Below, piece after piece: positions 20,736 to 32,220 of a DNA stretch of 64,000 nt. The stretch spans positions 15,343,346 through 15,407,345 of the forward strand of contig NC_085137.1 in assembly GCF_035046485.1 (NCBI RefSeq), read 5' to 3'. Positions within the stretch are counted from its first letter, which is position 1, and every line of letters begins with the position of its first letter. Under the pieces are notes generated by a model, which saw only the letters and a program-made list of their open reading frames with translations, was not told the DNA's origin and did not search any database. This stretch comes from Aedes albopictus (Eukaryota; Arthropoda; Insecta; Diptera; Culicidae). Position numbers and translations under genes: made by a program.

Positions 20736-21391
20736 CACAGCGTAACAAAAAATAACATTTTGTCTGTCTCAAGAGCAAACTTATGTGTCTCCGAAGGATT
20801 TTGGGCCGCTGAATCCGAATCCGGGCTCAGATTTGCTCTAACACGTCACAATTTTGAGCTATACCTCAATTTATAGGGCAAAATATGCGATTTTGGGCTT
20901 TTTTGATTGCAATCCATTAAGCTTGGAAATATTTTTTTAAGCAATCAAAAGGTTAATTGGTCAATTAACATCTAAATTAACGACTCATGCAAAATATTTT
21001 GTTTTACCAAATTGAATTTGATAGTTTTAAGCGATGTATGTTTGGTGCGATATTTCCCATACAAGTCACCCTCCAAAAGTTGCATGCAAGTTTTCATACT
21101 AACATAAAATGCTTAAATCAATCAAATTTAAAAAACGAAATATTTTGCATGAGTCGTTAATTTAGATGTTAATTGACCAATTAACCTTTTGATTGGTTAA
21201 AAAAAATATTTCCAAGCTTAATGGCTTGCAGTCAAAAAAGCCCAAAATCGCATATTTTGCCCTATAAATTGAGGTATAGCTCAAAATTGTGACGAGTTAG
21301 AGCAAATCTGAGCCCGGATTCGGATTCAGCGGCCCAAAAACCTTCGGAGACACATAAGTTTGCTCTTGAGACAAAAAAATGTTGCGCTGTG
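20736..21391. mobile_element. Foldback MITE, TAA target duplication (Harbinger-like)
   Basis: The ends CACAGCGTAACA and TGTTGCGCTGTG are inverted. Long arms (about 20736-21005 and 21134-21391) match closely, for example through GAGCAAACTTATGTGTCTCC and TTTGAGCTATACCTCAATTT with their complements. TAA flanks both sides. A 3-bp TWA duplication is typical of PIF/Harbinger elements. The central 130 bp is unpaired and noncoding. Confidence 0.8.
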
Positions 21392-21399
21392 TAATGGTT

Positions 21400-23455
21400 T
21401 TCTTCCATTGTTTTTTTTTTCAGAAAGTTTTAGAAATATTCCTTTAGGTATTTGTTCAGGAATTCTCATGGAGGTTCAGAAATCGTTACAGGTATTCCAT
21501 TGAAAATTTCCACAATAAAGTATTTAGAAATTGCTTCAGGGATTCATCCAGAAAATCATGCACAAGTTCGCCCAGAGAATCTTGCATTCTCGCTTTCAGT
21601 CATTCAGGCAGGAATTCTTCTAGACATTCCTGCAGGATTTCCTTCAGAGTTTTGTCGATGCATTACCCCAGAAATTTATCCGGCATTGCCTCTAAGAATA
21701 ACTCCAATAATTTCACCACGGATTCTTTGATAAAATTATTCAAAAATATTTCCTAGCAATTTCTGCGGAAATTCCATTAAAAATAGTTTTTTTTAATTTT
21801 AAAGTTTTTTTTCTAGGGAACTTTGAATACGCTTATCTACTAAAGAATTATTCACATGGCTCGTCACAGAATCTCAGACTCTCCCTTCCCCCTAAATATC
21901 TACGTTATTTTCTGAAAAAATCTACCAATGATTTACCGAGAAGTTTCTCCAGGAAGTTTTAAGAAATTTCTCCTTTCAGGTATATTTAGAGGATTTCTTC
22001 GGATATTCCTCCCAGATATTCATTCAAAGATGCGTCTCAAGATTTTTCAAGGGATGTTACTGAAGATTTCTTCGCTACCAAAAGTCCTTGCATCAGAATG
22101 CCTGCAGATTTGCAAAAGTTTTTTACAGAAATGCACAACAAATTCTGAAGAATTCTGTAAGGAATTCCTGAAGGTATTTTTTTTACGAAATCCCTGGAGA
22201 ATTCCCAACAAACATTTTTGCTGTGCAAGAGTGCAACCACTCTTTAACAAGCTTGTTCTTGTGTTTCTTGGGTTGTCTCAAGAAATCCCTTTAAAAACTC
22301 CTAGAGATACCTTTAGAAACTTCTAGAAAAAAATCTTCAAAATTTTTTGGCGCACCTTAAGATACCTCTATTCTCTAAAAAAAATCATTCAAGACTAATG
22401 GAGAAATTCCGTAAGATATTCTAAGTAAAATGTGCTTAAGAAATCACTGGAGGGATTCCTGAAAAAATCTTTAGGAAATTCTGAAGGAATCCGTAAACAG
22501 ATTTCAGCAGAAATCGTAAGGTACTGATGGAATTCATTAAGAAATCCTTCATTTAATTTCTATTTAAAGAAATTTCTTTTACAATTTTTGAAGTGATTTG
22601 TACACAGAAATCCCTGATTTACTACCAGGAGAAGTTTTTGAAATCCAGCAGAAACAGTGGTAAAAATCCTGAAAGATATTTTTAGAAAACAACTGAAATT
22701 GATAACATTAGAAACATGAATTTTTGAAGCAATTTCTGGAAAAATACTTGGAGAAACCGGGGGACACTCAGTCCGTTTAAGAAATTCTTGAAAAAACAAT
22801 CCATGAAAAATGCTGAGGAATAGATCCTAGAGTCATTTCTGCAAGTTTTGTCGAGGGATTCTTAAAAAAATCCAAAACAGTACCTGAAAAAAAAACTATT
22901 GGAGAAGCACTTGAAGGATCTTCAAGAAGAATTTCTTGAGAATTTTCTACAAGAGTTTCCAAATAAATGTTGGAGAAAATCCATAAATAATTAGAGTACA
23001 TATTACTTAAAGGACCCTCTGGAGAAATTGAAGCAATAATAGCGACGTTTTTGAAAAAGAACATCTGACTTGCTGAAGGTTAAGCCTAGAGGAAAAACAT
23101 CTCCAAATCTCCTGGAATTGCATCTTTTGAAGAAACATTTTTAGGAGCTCCTGGGGAAATTTCTAGAAAAGAATGTTTTGAGAATTTTCGAACAAATACC
23201 CAAGAACCCCTTTAGGAATACCAGGAGAAATTTAGGATTGAAGCCGTGGACCAGTATCGAGATTAATCTTGAGAAACTCCTGAAGAAGTGCCAAGCAATA
23301 TTCCTGTGGGAATTTCTGAAAGAATATGTGGAAGAATTCTGGGGAAATTTTCAAAGAAATTCATGGACAGTGATCATGTTGAATGGGTATTTAGAGGAAT
23401 CCTTGCTTAAATTTTAAGAAATCCGGCGAGGATCTTCTTTCTATGAATATTCCAG
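21400..23455. repeat. 12-bp minisatellite block
   Basis: TTCCTCCAG-type units dominate at 21.4-22.1 kb and GAATTTCTGAAGG-type units at 22.3-23.4 kb. There is a shift of orientation near 22.2 kb, close to a short palindrome. No gene is supported; the frames are repeat translations. Confidence 0.8.
22203..22275. mobile_element. Short palindromic insertion in the minisatellite
   Basis: CCCAACAAACATTTTTGC at the left and TTGTGTTTCTTGGG at the right are imperfect inverted ends. The interior includes AAGAGTGCAACCACTCTT, itself palindromic. It interrupts the 12-bp array. It is a probable mini-MITE with uncertain ends. Confidence 0.5.
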
Positions 23456-23460
23456 ATTTT

Positions 23461-25280
23461 TGCCTTTCTCGTACACCAAAGCGTACTGAAAGGCAATATG
23501 ATCACTCAAAAAACGAACTTTCGATAGAAGGCTCGGAGGGTCAAGTCACATATACCAATCAACTCAATTCGGCGAATTGAGATGATGTCTGTATGTGAGT
23601 ATGTATTTGTGTATGTATGTATGTCTGTGCGAGAAAAAGTTCACTCAGTTATAAAGCACTTCCCATTGGCCGATTTTCCGGATTATAGCTTGAATCGAAC
23701 TAGAATTTTACCGCATGGTTTGCTATTTAAAATGGTTCGAATCAGTCTAGGCGTTCCAGAGTTATGGCCATTTCAGTGATGCGGCGATTTTTGTAACCTT
23801 TAGCATGGTTGACGAATTTTGTGCGGAAATCAACACTGCAGCCCGGAAATTCCACGATGTTGGCCCAAAATTCAAGATGGCGGTCTAAAATCCAAGATGG
23901 TGGCTCCAATTTCAAGATGGCGGCTGTTTAATGGAGTTTTAGAGCTCTAATACCACGCAATATTGGTATATTAGGTATTAGGGACAATGGAAATTCGCGG
24001 CAAATTTTCATGAATTTCGCGGGAAGATGTCTGTAGTCCAAAAATGGCGACCAGAATATCCAAGATGGCGGTCTAAAATACAAAATGGGGGCTCCAAATT
24101 CAAGATGACGACTGTTTAATGGCGTTTTAGGTCCTGAAACCATGCAATATGGGTATATTTTTTATGATGAAGATGTCCGGAGTCCATAAATGGCGACCAG
24201 AATATCCAAGATAGTGATTTAAAATCCTAGATCGCGACTCCAAATTCAAGATGGCGGTTGACAAATGGTGTTTTAGGCTCTAAAACCATGCATTATGGAT
24301 ATATTTGGTATGGCGAAGATGCCTGGAGTCCAAAAATGGCAACCAGAATATCAAAAATGGTGATCCTAAATCCAAGATGGCGACTTTAAATTCAAGTTGA
24401 TTAATTGTGTTTTGGGCTCTAAAACCATGCAGTATGGGTATACTTGGTGTAGGAAGATGTCCGGAGTTCAAATATGACGACCAGAATATCCAAGACGGCG
24501 GTCTAAAATCCAATATGGCGTCTGAAAAGTCAACATGGCGGCTGTTTAATGGAGGTTTAGGCCCTAAAATCATGAAATATGGGTTTATTTGGTATAGGGA
24601 AGAAGCCAGGACTCCAAAAATGGTGACCTGAATATCCAAGATGGCGGCTCTGAATTCAAGATGGCGGCTGTTTAATGAAATTTTAGGCCCTACACCTATG
24701 CAATATGGGTATATTAGGTATGAAGAAGATGTCCAGAGTCCAAAAATGGTATTAGAATGTCCAAGATGGCTATCTAAAATCAAAGATGGCATCTAAAAAT
24801 TCAAGATGGCGGCTGTTTAATGGAGGTTTACGCCCTAAAACCATGTAATATGGGTTTATTTGGAATAAGGAAAAAAATGATGACCAGAGTATCCAAGATA
24901 GCGGCTCCAAATTCAAGATGGTGGCTGTCTAATGAAGTTTAAGGCTCTAAAACCATGATGTATTGGTATGTTTGATATGAGGTAGATATCCGCAGTCGAA
25001 AAATGGTGACCAGAATTTTTTTTTTTTTTTTTTTTAGAATATCCAAGATGGCGGACTAAAATTCAAAATGGCGGGTCAAAAGTCAAGATAGTGGCTTTTC
25101 ATAAGCGTTTGAGGCTCAAATATTAAAGCTAGATAAACGATATTATTTCTGGTGCCATGAATTGGTTTTTCGTTTAACGTATGAACGAGCGATATTTATC
25201 AACTTGAGTTTTGTTGAAATGTGTTTGCAAAGACGCGAGAAAGGCACCATCACCGCTGGGTGGATAAATTAGGGTTTTTC
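23461..25280 (+). mobile_element. Composite nonautonomous element with AAGATGGCGG array
   Basis: The left end begins TGCCTTTCTCGTACACC and folds into a short hairpin with GTAC..GAAAGGC. The right part contains CGAGAAAGGCACCATCACCG, so TGCCTTTCTCG and CGAGAAAGGCA are perfect 11-bp inverted repeats (23461-23471, 25236-25246). The right boundary may lie 20-40 bp further out, at TTAGGGTTTTT. The left 350 bp carries an ATGT microsatellite near 23610. The rest is the tandem array. Minisatellite flanks both sides. No coding capacity is seen. Confidence 0.65.
23861..25090 (+). repeat. Degenerate tandem array, about 140-bp unit with AAGATGGCGG submotif
   Basis: The landmark TTTAATGGnGTTTTAGGCnCTAAAACC recurs at roughly 23926, 24115, 24260, 24400, 24541, 24667, 24807 and 24924, a mean spacing near 140 bp. 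Each unit has three or four copies of a roughly 20-bp submotif ending ATGGCGGC or a variant. A T-run at 25018-25035 interrupts the last unit. Confidence 0.8.
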
Positions 25281-25289
25281 CATTGATCC

Positions 25290-25424
25290 TTTGAATCCCC
25301 AAATAAGGAGAAGTCCTGAAAAAGTTTTTAGAAATGTTAAGAAGAATTCTTGAGTTACTCATAGAAAAAATTCCGGCAAGAATGTGTCTTCCGCGTTAAC
25401 TACAGAAAAAAACTGTGAAATAAT
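25290..25424 (+). repeat. 12-bp minisatellite remnant
   Basis: AGAAGAATTCTTGAG and AAAAATTCCGGCAAG units lie between the composite element and the head repeat, which is inverted here. Confidence 0.55.
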
Positions 25425-25565
25425 AATGCATGGAAAAGTTTTCTCGGAATAATTCTCAATAAGTATGCAATAGTGAAGTCATTTCCTTGAAGGCGTACCA
25501 GTATAGGAGGCGCTAAAATTTGGAAACCTTGAGTAACCAGCTTTAGTTATACCATGACAGTACTA
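25425..25565 (-). repeat. Minisatellite head repeat, minus copy
   Basis: Read on the minus strand: AGTACTGTCATGGTAT, AGCTGGTTACTCAAGGTTTC, AGCGCC, ATGACTTCACTATTG and GAATTATTCCG. The same order of blocks is found at 27317-27427 and, with shorter spacing, at 35240-35345. The 12-bp minisatellite lies immediately downstream in all three. Confidence 0.75.
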
Positions 25566-27316
25566 CTGATGATAATCTCGTTGTATTTTTTTTTTCTAAA
25601 AAGCGTTCAAATATCTCCAAACATCTTCAAAGACATCATTTCAATCCAACAAATCTTTTTCGAGTTTGCAGAAGAAAATTTTGTTGTTTTTTCATACGCC
25701 TTTTTCAAAGTGAAGAAAAATGATCATGTATTGATGCAAAAGTAACTGATGCATGAAATCTAGGACACGAAAAAAAATCTTATTCAAATTAAAAAATATC
25801 GATTTAAAAATGGGAATTTGTTCTTGTTTTGAGCTGGAAATGCTCTATGTTGAAAAGTAGACTCAGTAGTGTTATTGCGTACGTTACGCCAGAGCAAAAT
25901 ATGAAGAATAAGAAACTTCCTGTCAGTTTTTCTTAGATCTCTATGCCAAGATAGGCAAGGTAGCACGTGCTCATCCGACGAGGAAGAGCTCAGCAGTTGA
26001 AACCGAGAGAGACACACATAAAGATGGTTAAGATCATCATCATTAGACATTGATACGAGTTGTAATGAGGCAGTTTGAATAGCTTCAGCCACCAACCATC
26101 TCGGCAGCTAGTCTCCAATTGGTTGTATAGAAAAAGGCGCAATGAATCCGAACACAAGTCTTATTATTCAAATGAAGCCATCATAAATGACCCTGCCATC
26201 CTCCAAGAGGAGAGAGCACATTTTCAGCGGCTTTTTTATGTGTTCACAAACTGACATTCAAATGAGCCATGTTCGTCGTCGTCAGCCTTTATTGTCGACT
26301 GCTGCTTTCTTTGAAGGAAAAAGATTCTGACTTTGTTCGGTTCGTGTTGAGGAGCTCCACCAACTACAACGTGATGAATGTCTGTAATTTGACGGAATTC
26401 TCCTTCGTCCATTGAGCGGTGCTGAGGATGGTGGCACATTGCCAGTCAGCCAAGGCGCACACTCTATCCCTCTAATTAGCCATGACTGGCCTATATCTAT
26501 GGTTTATGTTGCCAAGCGATTGCGCCTCGTGCAGAAGGCAAGGTCCTCCCATCGTTTGAACTCCCGTCGATTCCGATGTCGGCCGGGATCAGCAATATAG
26601 ATCGTGGTCCGTCTTGGGGAACAAAACAAATGATTCCGAACACTCCCTTGCTTCAATGCAAGATGGTCCAGGAAGTGAAGTTATGCATTTTGAATCTTGG
26701 AATGGAAAATGTGATGTTCCTATTCCTGCAAAATCGCTTTCTGTTTCCAAGTGCATCGTATCGAATCGATCCCATCCCGAGTGAAGGTGTAGTTTTTCAT
26801 CGTCATTTCTTTTTATGATGATCCTCGTCGGGGGACGGCATTCGACAATCAGCAGCAGCAGCAGCAGCCTGTGCAGTCGTCCGAGCAGGTGAAAAGTTCC
26901 TGGTAAATTGATTGATAAGCATCGCACCTTTTAACGCGGTCGAGAGCGAATCCGTCGGGGTCGTCTAATCAGGAGGCTCTGCCTGCATGGATCAAAACGC
27001 GGGACTTTCGTGCAATGCAGTCGAGGCGAAACAGGGACTCCCTAAATGTAGGTCACCGTGTGCTTAGGGAAGATGACTTGCAGTGGTACCGTTGCGATCG
27101 GGGCTGTTTAGGACCTGTTGCCGACCGTTGGTTGATGATAGAGGGTAGATCGGTGTTTCCTGGAAGTCGAACGAATCAATTAGTAATACTCTACTTTTGA
27201 ATGTGTAATTTGAAACTGAGGGATTGTGTTTCAAATACGATCGAAACTTCGAACTCATTTTGAATCGAATGCACTATGGATAAGAGGTTTGAAAAACAAA
27301 TTTAACATTGCCAAGA
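25566..27316. other. Low-copy region with a CAG run
   Basis: It contains (CAG)n at about 26851-26869 and a more GC-rich stretch at 26400-27130. Many short overlapping frames occur on both strands, none with a recognisable domain. This is a candidate for host intronic or regulatory DNA, but I cannot support an exon. Confidence 0.4.
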
Positions 27317-27427
27317 GCAGTGCGGTCATGGTAAAATCAGAGCTGGTTACTCAAGGTTTCCAAATTTCAGCGCCCCCACACGAAAATGACTTCACTATTG
27401 TGCCTAATTACGAATAATTCCGGGAAA
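27317..27427 (+). repeat. Minisatellite head repeat, plus copy
   Basis: Contains GTCATGGTAAAATCAGAGCT, GGTTACTCAAGGTTTCCAAA, CAGCGCCCCC, ATGACTTCACTATTG and GAATAATTCCGGGAAA. The 12-bp array starts directly after it. Confidence 0.8.
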
Positions 27428-28895
27428 TCTTCCAAGCATTACTATTTCACGAGAATTACCTGTAACGATCGCGGAAGGAACATTCTTGCTGGAATTCCTT
27501 TTATGAGTTTAGCAAGAATTCTTCTCAAAATAAAAAAAAAACATTCTCCATGCTTACTTCCAGGAACACTACTAGAAATCGCTTTGGGGATTTCTTCAGG
27601 ATTTTTGAAATTTCTAGGATTGCCTGGAAAGATTTCAGCAAGAATTTCTCCAAAAATATCCCCATATCTCCATGAGTTCATGCATTTTTTTACGAATTTC
27701 TTCAAGGATTTCTCCAGAGATTCTTTTAGGAATTTTTCTAGGATTTTCTCTTGGGATATCATCAGTATTTTTACAAAAAAAAGTTTTCCTTGGAAATACC
27801 TACTTAAATGCCTCCAGTGATTCCTTAAGAGATTCCATTGGAAAATCATTCAAGGACATGCTACATAAGGTCATGCTTAAATTTCATCATTAATTTCTTC
27901 AAAAATTCTGAAGGAATTCCTCCAAAAATATTGTCAGACTTTTTCCGGAAGTTTTTGAGATTTCTTCAAAAAAAAATATAGAAATTTCTCAAAAATTATT
28001 TCTAGAAATTTCTCTTTTCTTTTTTTTCTTCAAAAGACGCAATCCCAGAATTTTTTTTCTCAAAGATTCGGATATTCTTTCAAAGATTCTTTCAGAATCA
28101 CATCTACAGTTTTCCTGAAGAAATTCTGATTTTTTTCCAGAAGCTTTTCCAGAAAATATTGCTTGAATTTCTCTGAAGTTTCCTCAGGTATTAATTCATC
28201 TTTTCAGTGATTTTCTGAAGATTTTTTTATATATACTGCAAAAAAAAATATTAGGCGATTTTTCTGGGAAATTCCCAAGGGATTTCTCCAATAGTACTTC
28301 CACGTACTCCACCAAGGATTGCTTTGGATTTATTCCTACAAGGATTCTTTCAGGTTTCATGTTTCCGAAGTTTCTCTCAACACTTACTGCATAAATTGTT
28401 CCAAATACTTTTCCTTAGCATTTTTCTTTAATTTTTTTTTATGTTTTTTTTTAATTTCTTCAAAAAAAATGTAGAAATTTCTCAAAAAAAATTCTAGGAA
28501 TTTCTCTTTTCTTTTCTTTTTTTTTCTTCAAAAGACGCAATCCCAGGATTTTTTTTCTCAAAAATTCGGATATTCTTTCAAAGATTCTTTCAGAATCTCA
28601 TCTAGGGTTTTCCTTTAGAAATTTTGATTTTCTTCCAGAAGTTTTTTCAGATAATATTGATTGAATTTCTCTGAAAATTCCTCAGGTATTAATTCATCTT
28701 TTCAGGGATTTTCTGGAGAATTTGTTTATAAATTCTGCAAAAAAAAAATCTTAAATGATTCTTCTGGGAAATCCCCAAGGGATTTCTCCAATAGTACTTC
28801 CACCTACTCCTCCAAGGATTGCTTTTGGATTTTCTACAGGGATTCTTTCAGATTTCATGTGTCCGAAGATTCTCTTAACAGGGGATGTTTTAATT
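27428..28895 (-). repeat. 12-bp minisatellite block following the head repeat
   Basis: TTCCTCCAG, TTTCTTCAAGGATTTC and related units run throughout. The open frames at 27386-27820 (plus) and 27442-27849 (minus) cover the same bases on opposite strands, which shows they reflect the repeat and not coding. Confidence 0.8.
27960..28870 (+). repeat. Tandem duplication within the minisatellite, period about 500 bp
   Basis: GACGCAATCCCAG lies at 28036 and 28534. GATTTCTCCAATAGTACTTC lies at 28281 and 28781. The intervening sequence matches in order, including AGGTATTAATTCATC. The two roughly 410-bp units are about 88-90% identical by eye, far more alike than neighbouring 12-bp units. Confidence 0.8.
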
Positions 28896-28898
28896 ACC

Positions 28899-29500
28899 GT
28901 ATGGGTTTGGTCCGAAGGCACTCAGATTTTCATGAAACTTTTTCCACAGGCAGGGCTCATAGATATATGTATGAAAAGCCGGAAAAACTATGTTCGAACT
29001 CGTGGAAAATTTTCAAAAAATATTTTTGAGAAGGTTGTTTCATAAAGCTTTATTCGCTAAAATTTTTGGAATGCACTTTTTTTTCGTTTTCCTGTTATGG
29101 CCAATTTTGTTGAAAAATATCCAAATGTGCCGTTTGAGCCTTTTTTAAAAAAAATCATAACTCAAGAACAAAGCATCGTAGAAACAAAGTTCTTTAATGA
29201 AAACTAAAGCAAATTTTCTCAGGAAGCCAAAAAAAATATAAAGTGGAAAAAGTTTTTCACAAAATTATTCACCGATGAGAAAAGTAAAGCCGGAAAAACT
29301 ATGCCCGAACTTGCGGATAATTTTCGAAAAAATATTTTTGAGAAGGTAATTTCATAAGAAGCTTACAATGCTGAAATTTTTGGAATTCAGTTTTTTTTTT
29401 GTTCCTGAGTTTTGGCCAATTTTGTAAAAAATTACATCGTCATCGTCTGTCTGTGGAGAAAGTTTTATGAAAATCTGAGACCCTTTGGCCCAATTTGTAC
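28899..29500. mobile_element. Element with about 55-bp inverted ends and an internal direct repeat
   Basis: The ends GTATGGGTTTGGTCCGAAGG and CCTTTGGCCCAATTTGTAC are inverted. Similarity continues inward through CTCAGATTTTCAT.AAACTTT and CCACAG. Inside, GCCGGAAAAACTATG occurs twice about 311 bp apart (near 28979 and 29290), each followed by related sequence to AATATTTTTGAGAAGG. It is noncoding. Confidence 0.65.
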
Positions 29501-29504
29501 GATA

Positions 29505-32220
29505 ATAAAAAATAAATGCCCAACACTTACTGCAGAAACAGATACTTTTCCTTAGCATTTTTTCTAGATTTTTTTCAATTTTTTTTATGAATACCACACG
29601 GCTATGAAACCGACCCCATTTCTTCAGAGATTCCTCCAGGTAGTAGTATAAGGATTTTTGATTATACATCCAGAAATTATGCAAGCTTTTTTTTGAGAAA
29701 TCCTTCGGAGGGGAAGTTCTAAAGATTCCTTCAAAAAATCCTCCTGCGATACATTAGCAAATTGCTGAAAGATTGCTTTATGAATTCTACAATCATTATT
29801 CTGCCGACATTTTCTAAAAAAATCCATCAGATTTCTACAGGAATCCTTTCTGAAAAGTCTTAAGCAAATTTATTTCAAAATTACATGCATGATTCCTCCA
29901 GAAATCCGTCATTATTTTTTTTTTCTAGGAATTAAGTAAATATTTGAGGAAGTTTCTTCGGGTATTTTACTTGGCATTTAACCTGGAATTTGCCCCAGAG
30001 AAAACATCAAAAATTTCTTCTAGATTTTTCACCCAGGAATTCCTACAAAAAATTTTCAAGAATTTCTTCTAGAAATGTACCTTCATGTTGAATTGTGAAA
30101 CTTCTTGAAGAACTTCTGAAAAAATCACTGCAGGAAAATCTAAACACATTCTGCTGGAACCTCTAAAGTAATTTCAGAAGATATTTCTGAAAGAATCGCA
30201 TGAGCAGTTTCTGAAAAAAAAATCTTGTAGAATTTTTTTTTTCCTCAACGAACGTTTGCGGAAAACTCTCGGAAGACTTTTAGATGAAATCCCTGCAGGA
30301 TTTTAAAATAGATTTTGGAAAAAAATATGAAACACTGAAAGGATGAACTTTTAAAGAAATTCCTTGCTTAAATTTCTGAAAAAGTCCCAGAAGATAAAAA
30401 TATATCCCTAAAGATGTAAGGAAGAATTTTAAAATTAATATTCTCGAGGAATATCTTAAGAAATTCCATATAAACTCTTAAATGAATCCTAGGAGGATTT
30501 TTTGAAGAAGTTTCAGAAGAAATGCCTAGAAAAACTTCTTGGAAAACTCTTGATGAAATTCGCAGAAATGGTTTCTGAGGAGCAGGGATATCTGAAGGAC
30601 ATCTGGAAGAAAACATTGTATGAAATCCTGCAGGATTCTCCGGAGGAATTCCTACCTGAATCACTGAAAGTAATAATGCAGGAATCTTTGGAAGAATTCT
30701 TGCAGGTTTTTACCGATGAATACCTGACGAAATTCTCGTACACATTCGTGCGAGAATTTTCAACGAAATGCCTAGAGCAATTCCTGAAGAAATTCTGGTG
30801 GACTTCCTGAAGCCATACCTGAACGAATTTCTGAAGTAATCTCTGGAATTTTTTCTGGAAAACTCTCTGGAATAATTTATGAAAAAATCTTTTTCAAAAT
30901 ATCTAAATGAATCCCTGTAGAAAATTGTAATAAAAAACCCCTGGCAAAATTTAAGTACTTCTTGGTGGAGTTTCAGAGGAACACCATAGAAATCTACCTA
31001 AAATAATTCATGGAGATAATTTTGGAGAAATTCATGTGGGGTTATCTGAAGGAAGCCCTGGAGGAATTTCTTGAAGAATTCCCGGAAGAAGAGATTTTGA
31101 AAGAAACCCTGCTAGTTTCTGAAGGAATATATGGATTAATTCTGGAAGAAATCTATTGAAGATGTTCTTGGACTTGAATTGGTCGAATTTATGGAGAGGT
31201 TTTCAAAGTAATACTCAGAACAAAAATTCTTGAAAACACCTTGAATGAATTTCTGAAGAAAACTTTGGGAAAATTTCTGAACGAGTCTCTGGACGATTTT
31301 CTAAAGAAATTCTTGGAGAAATTTCTTAAGAATTTTTCGAATTTCTTAAAGAACTCCTGAAAGCATTTTTCAAGGAACCCGTCGATGCTTTCCTGAAGGA
31401 TTTCTCGTGCGAACTTTTGAAATAAATAATCTATGGTGGAATATTTAAGGAATCCCATTGAAGTTTTTCTAGAGAAACACATTTCACGGGGATCCTCTAA
31501 CGAAAACTCGGGAGTAGATTCCGGAACATTTCATTTAAGATGTTTCTAAAGAACTTTCCAAGGAAATCTGTGGAACACGATCCGAAGAGAATTCCTGAAG
31601 GATTATCTAAAGGAATCCAGGGTGCAATATCTAAAAACCCCGGAAAAGATTAAAAAAAAAAAAATTCTTGTTTTCTTTCTGAAATAATTCCTAGAAAACT
31701 TTGTAGAAAAAAGAATCCAAGAATTTTCCTTTTTTCTCAAACAATCTCTAGAAAACTTTGTAGAAAAAGGAAACCAAGAATTTTCTAATGGATTCAACGG
31801 AAGTATTCCTGAAGGAATTTTCCAAGACATCTCCGAAAGCAATCCTGGGAGAATTTCCTAAAAACTTATTGGATGATTTTCTGAAGAAGTTGCGTGAGGA
31901 ATTTCTGGAAATATAATTTTTGGATAAATTTCCAAAGATATCTATGCATGGTTTTTAATAAATCCTTCGATGATTGACTGGAGGAATCGCTCAAAAAAAT
32001 TGAAGAAATCACTGAAGGATTTCTGGAGAAATTTAAGATAGAATTTCTGAAGCAAGTCATGTAAGATTTTCTCAATATCCTAATTAATTGTCGTAAGAAA
32101 CAAAATAAATCTCTGGAGAAAGTAACCGAGTAAATTTTTGGTAATTGTTTTACAGAGACCGTAGAAGAATTTCACAAGAAATTTGTACGTTAACTCTTAA
32201 AAAAATTCTTAAGAAATCCC
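29505..32220. repeat. 12-bp minisatellite block
   Basis: Orientation changes near 30.05 kb, from TTCCTCCAG-type to GAATTTCTGAAG-type units. The best-looking frame, 30502-30810, encodes Lys/Glu/Leu/Phe-rich helix-like sequence (CLEKLLGKLLMKF) purely from the four-codon unit. A near-identical pair around 31690-31770 (CTAGAAAACTTTGTAGAAAA twice) shows local slippage. Confidence 0.8.

Noticed and set aside
23861..25090. CRISPR-like or regularly spaced repeat array
   Set aside because: Units are degenerate and vary from about 117 to 189 bp with related, not unique, spacers. The context is eukaryotic transposable DNA.
30502..30810. 102-codon Lys/Glu/Leu-rich frame
   Set aside because: It is a direct translation of the 12-bp minisatellite. 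The opposite strand (30513-30743) is open over the same bases.
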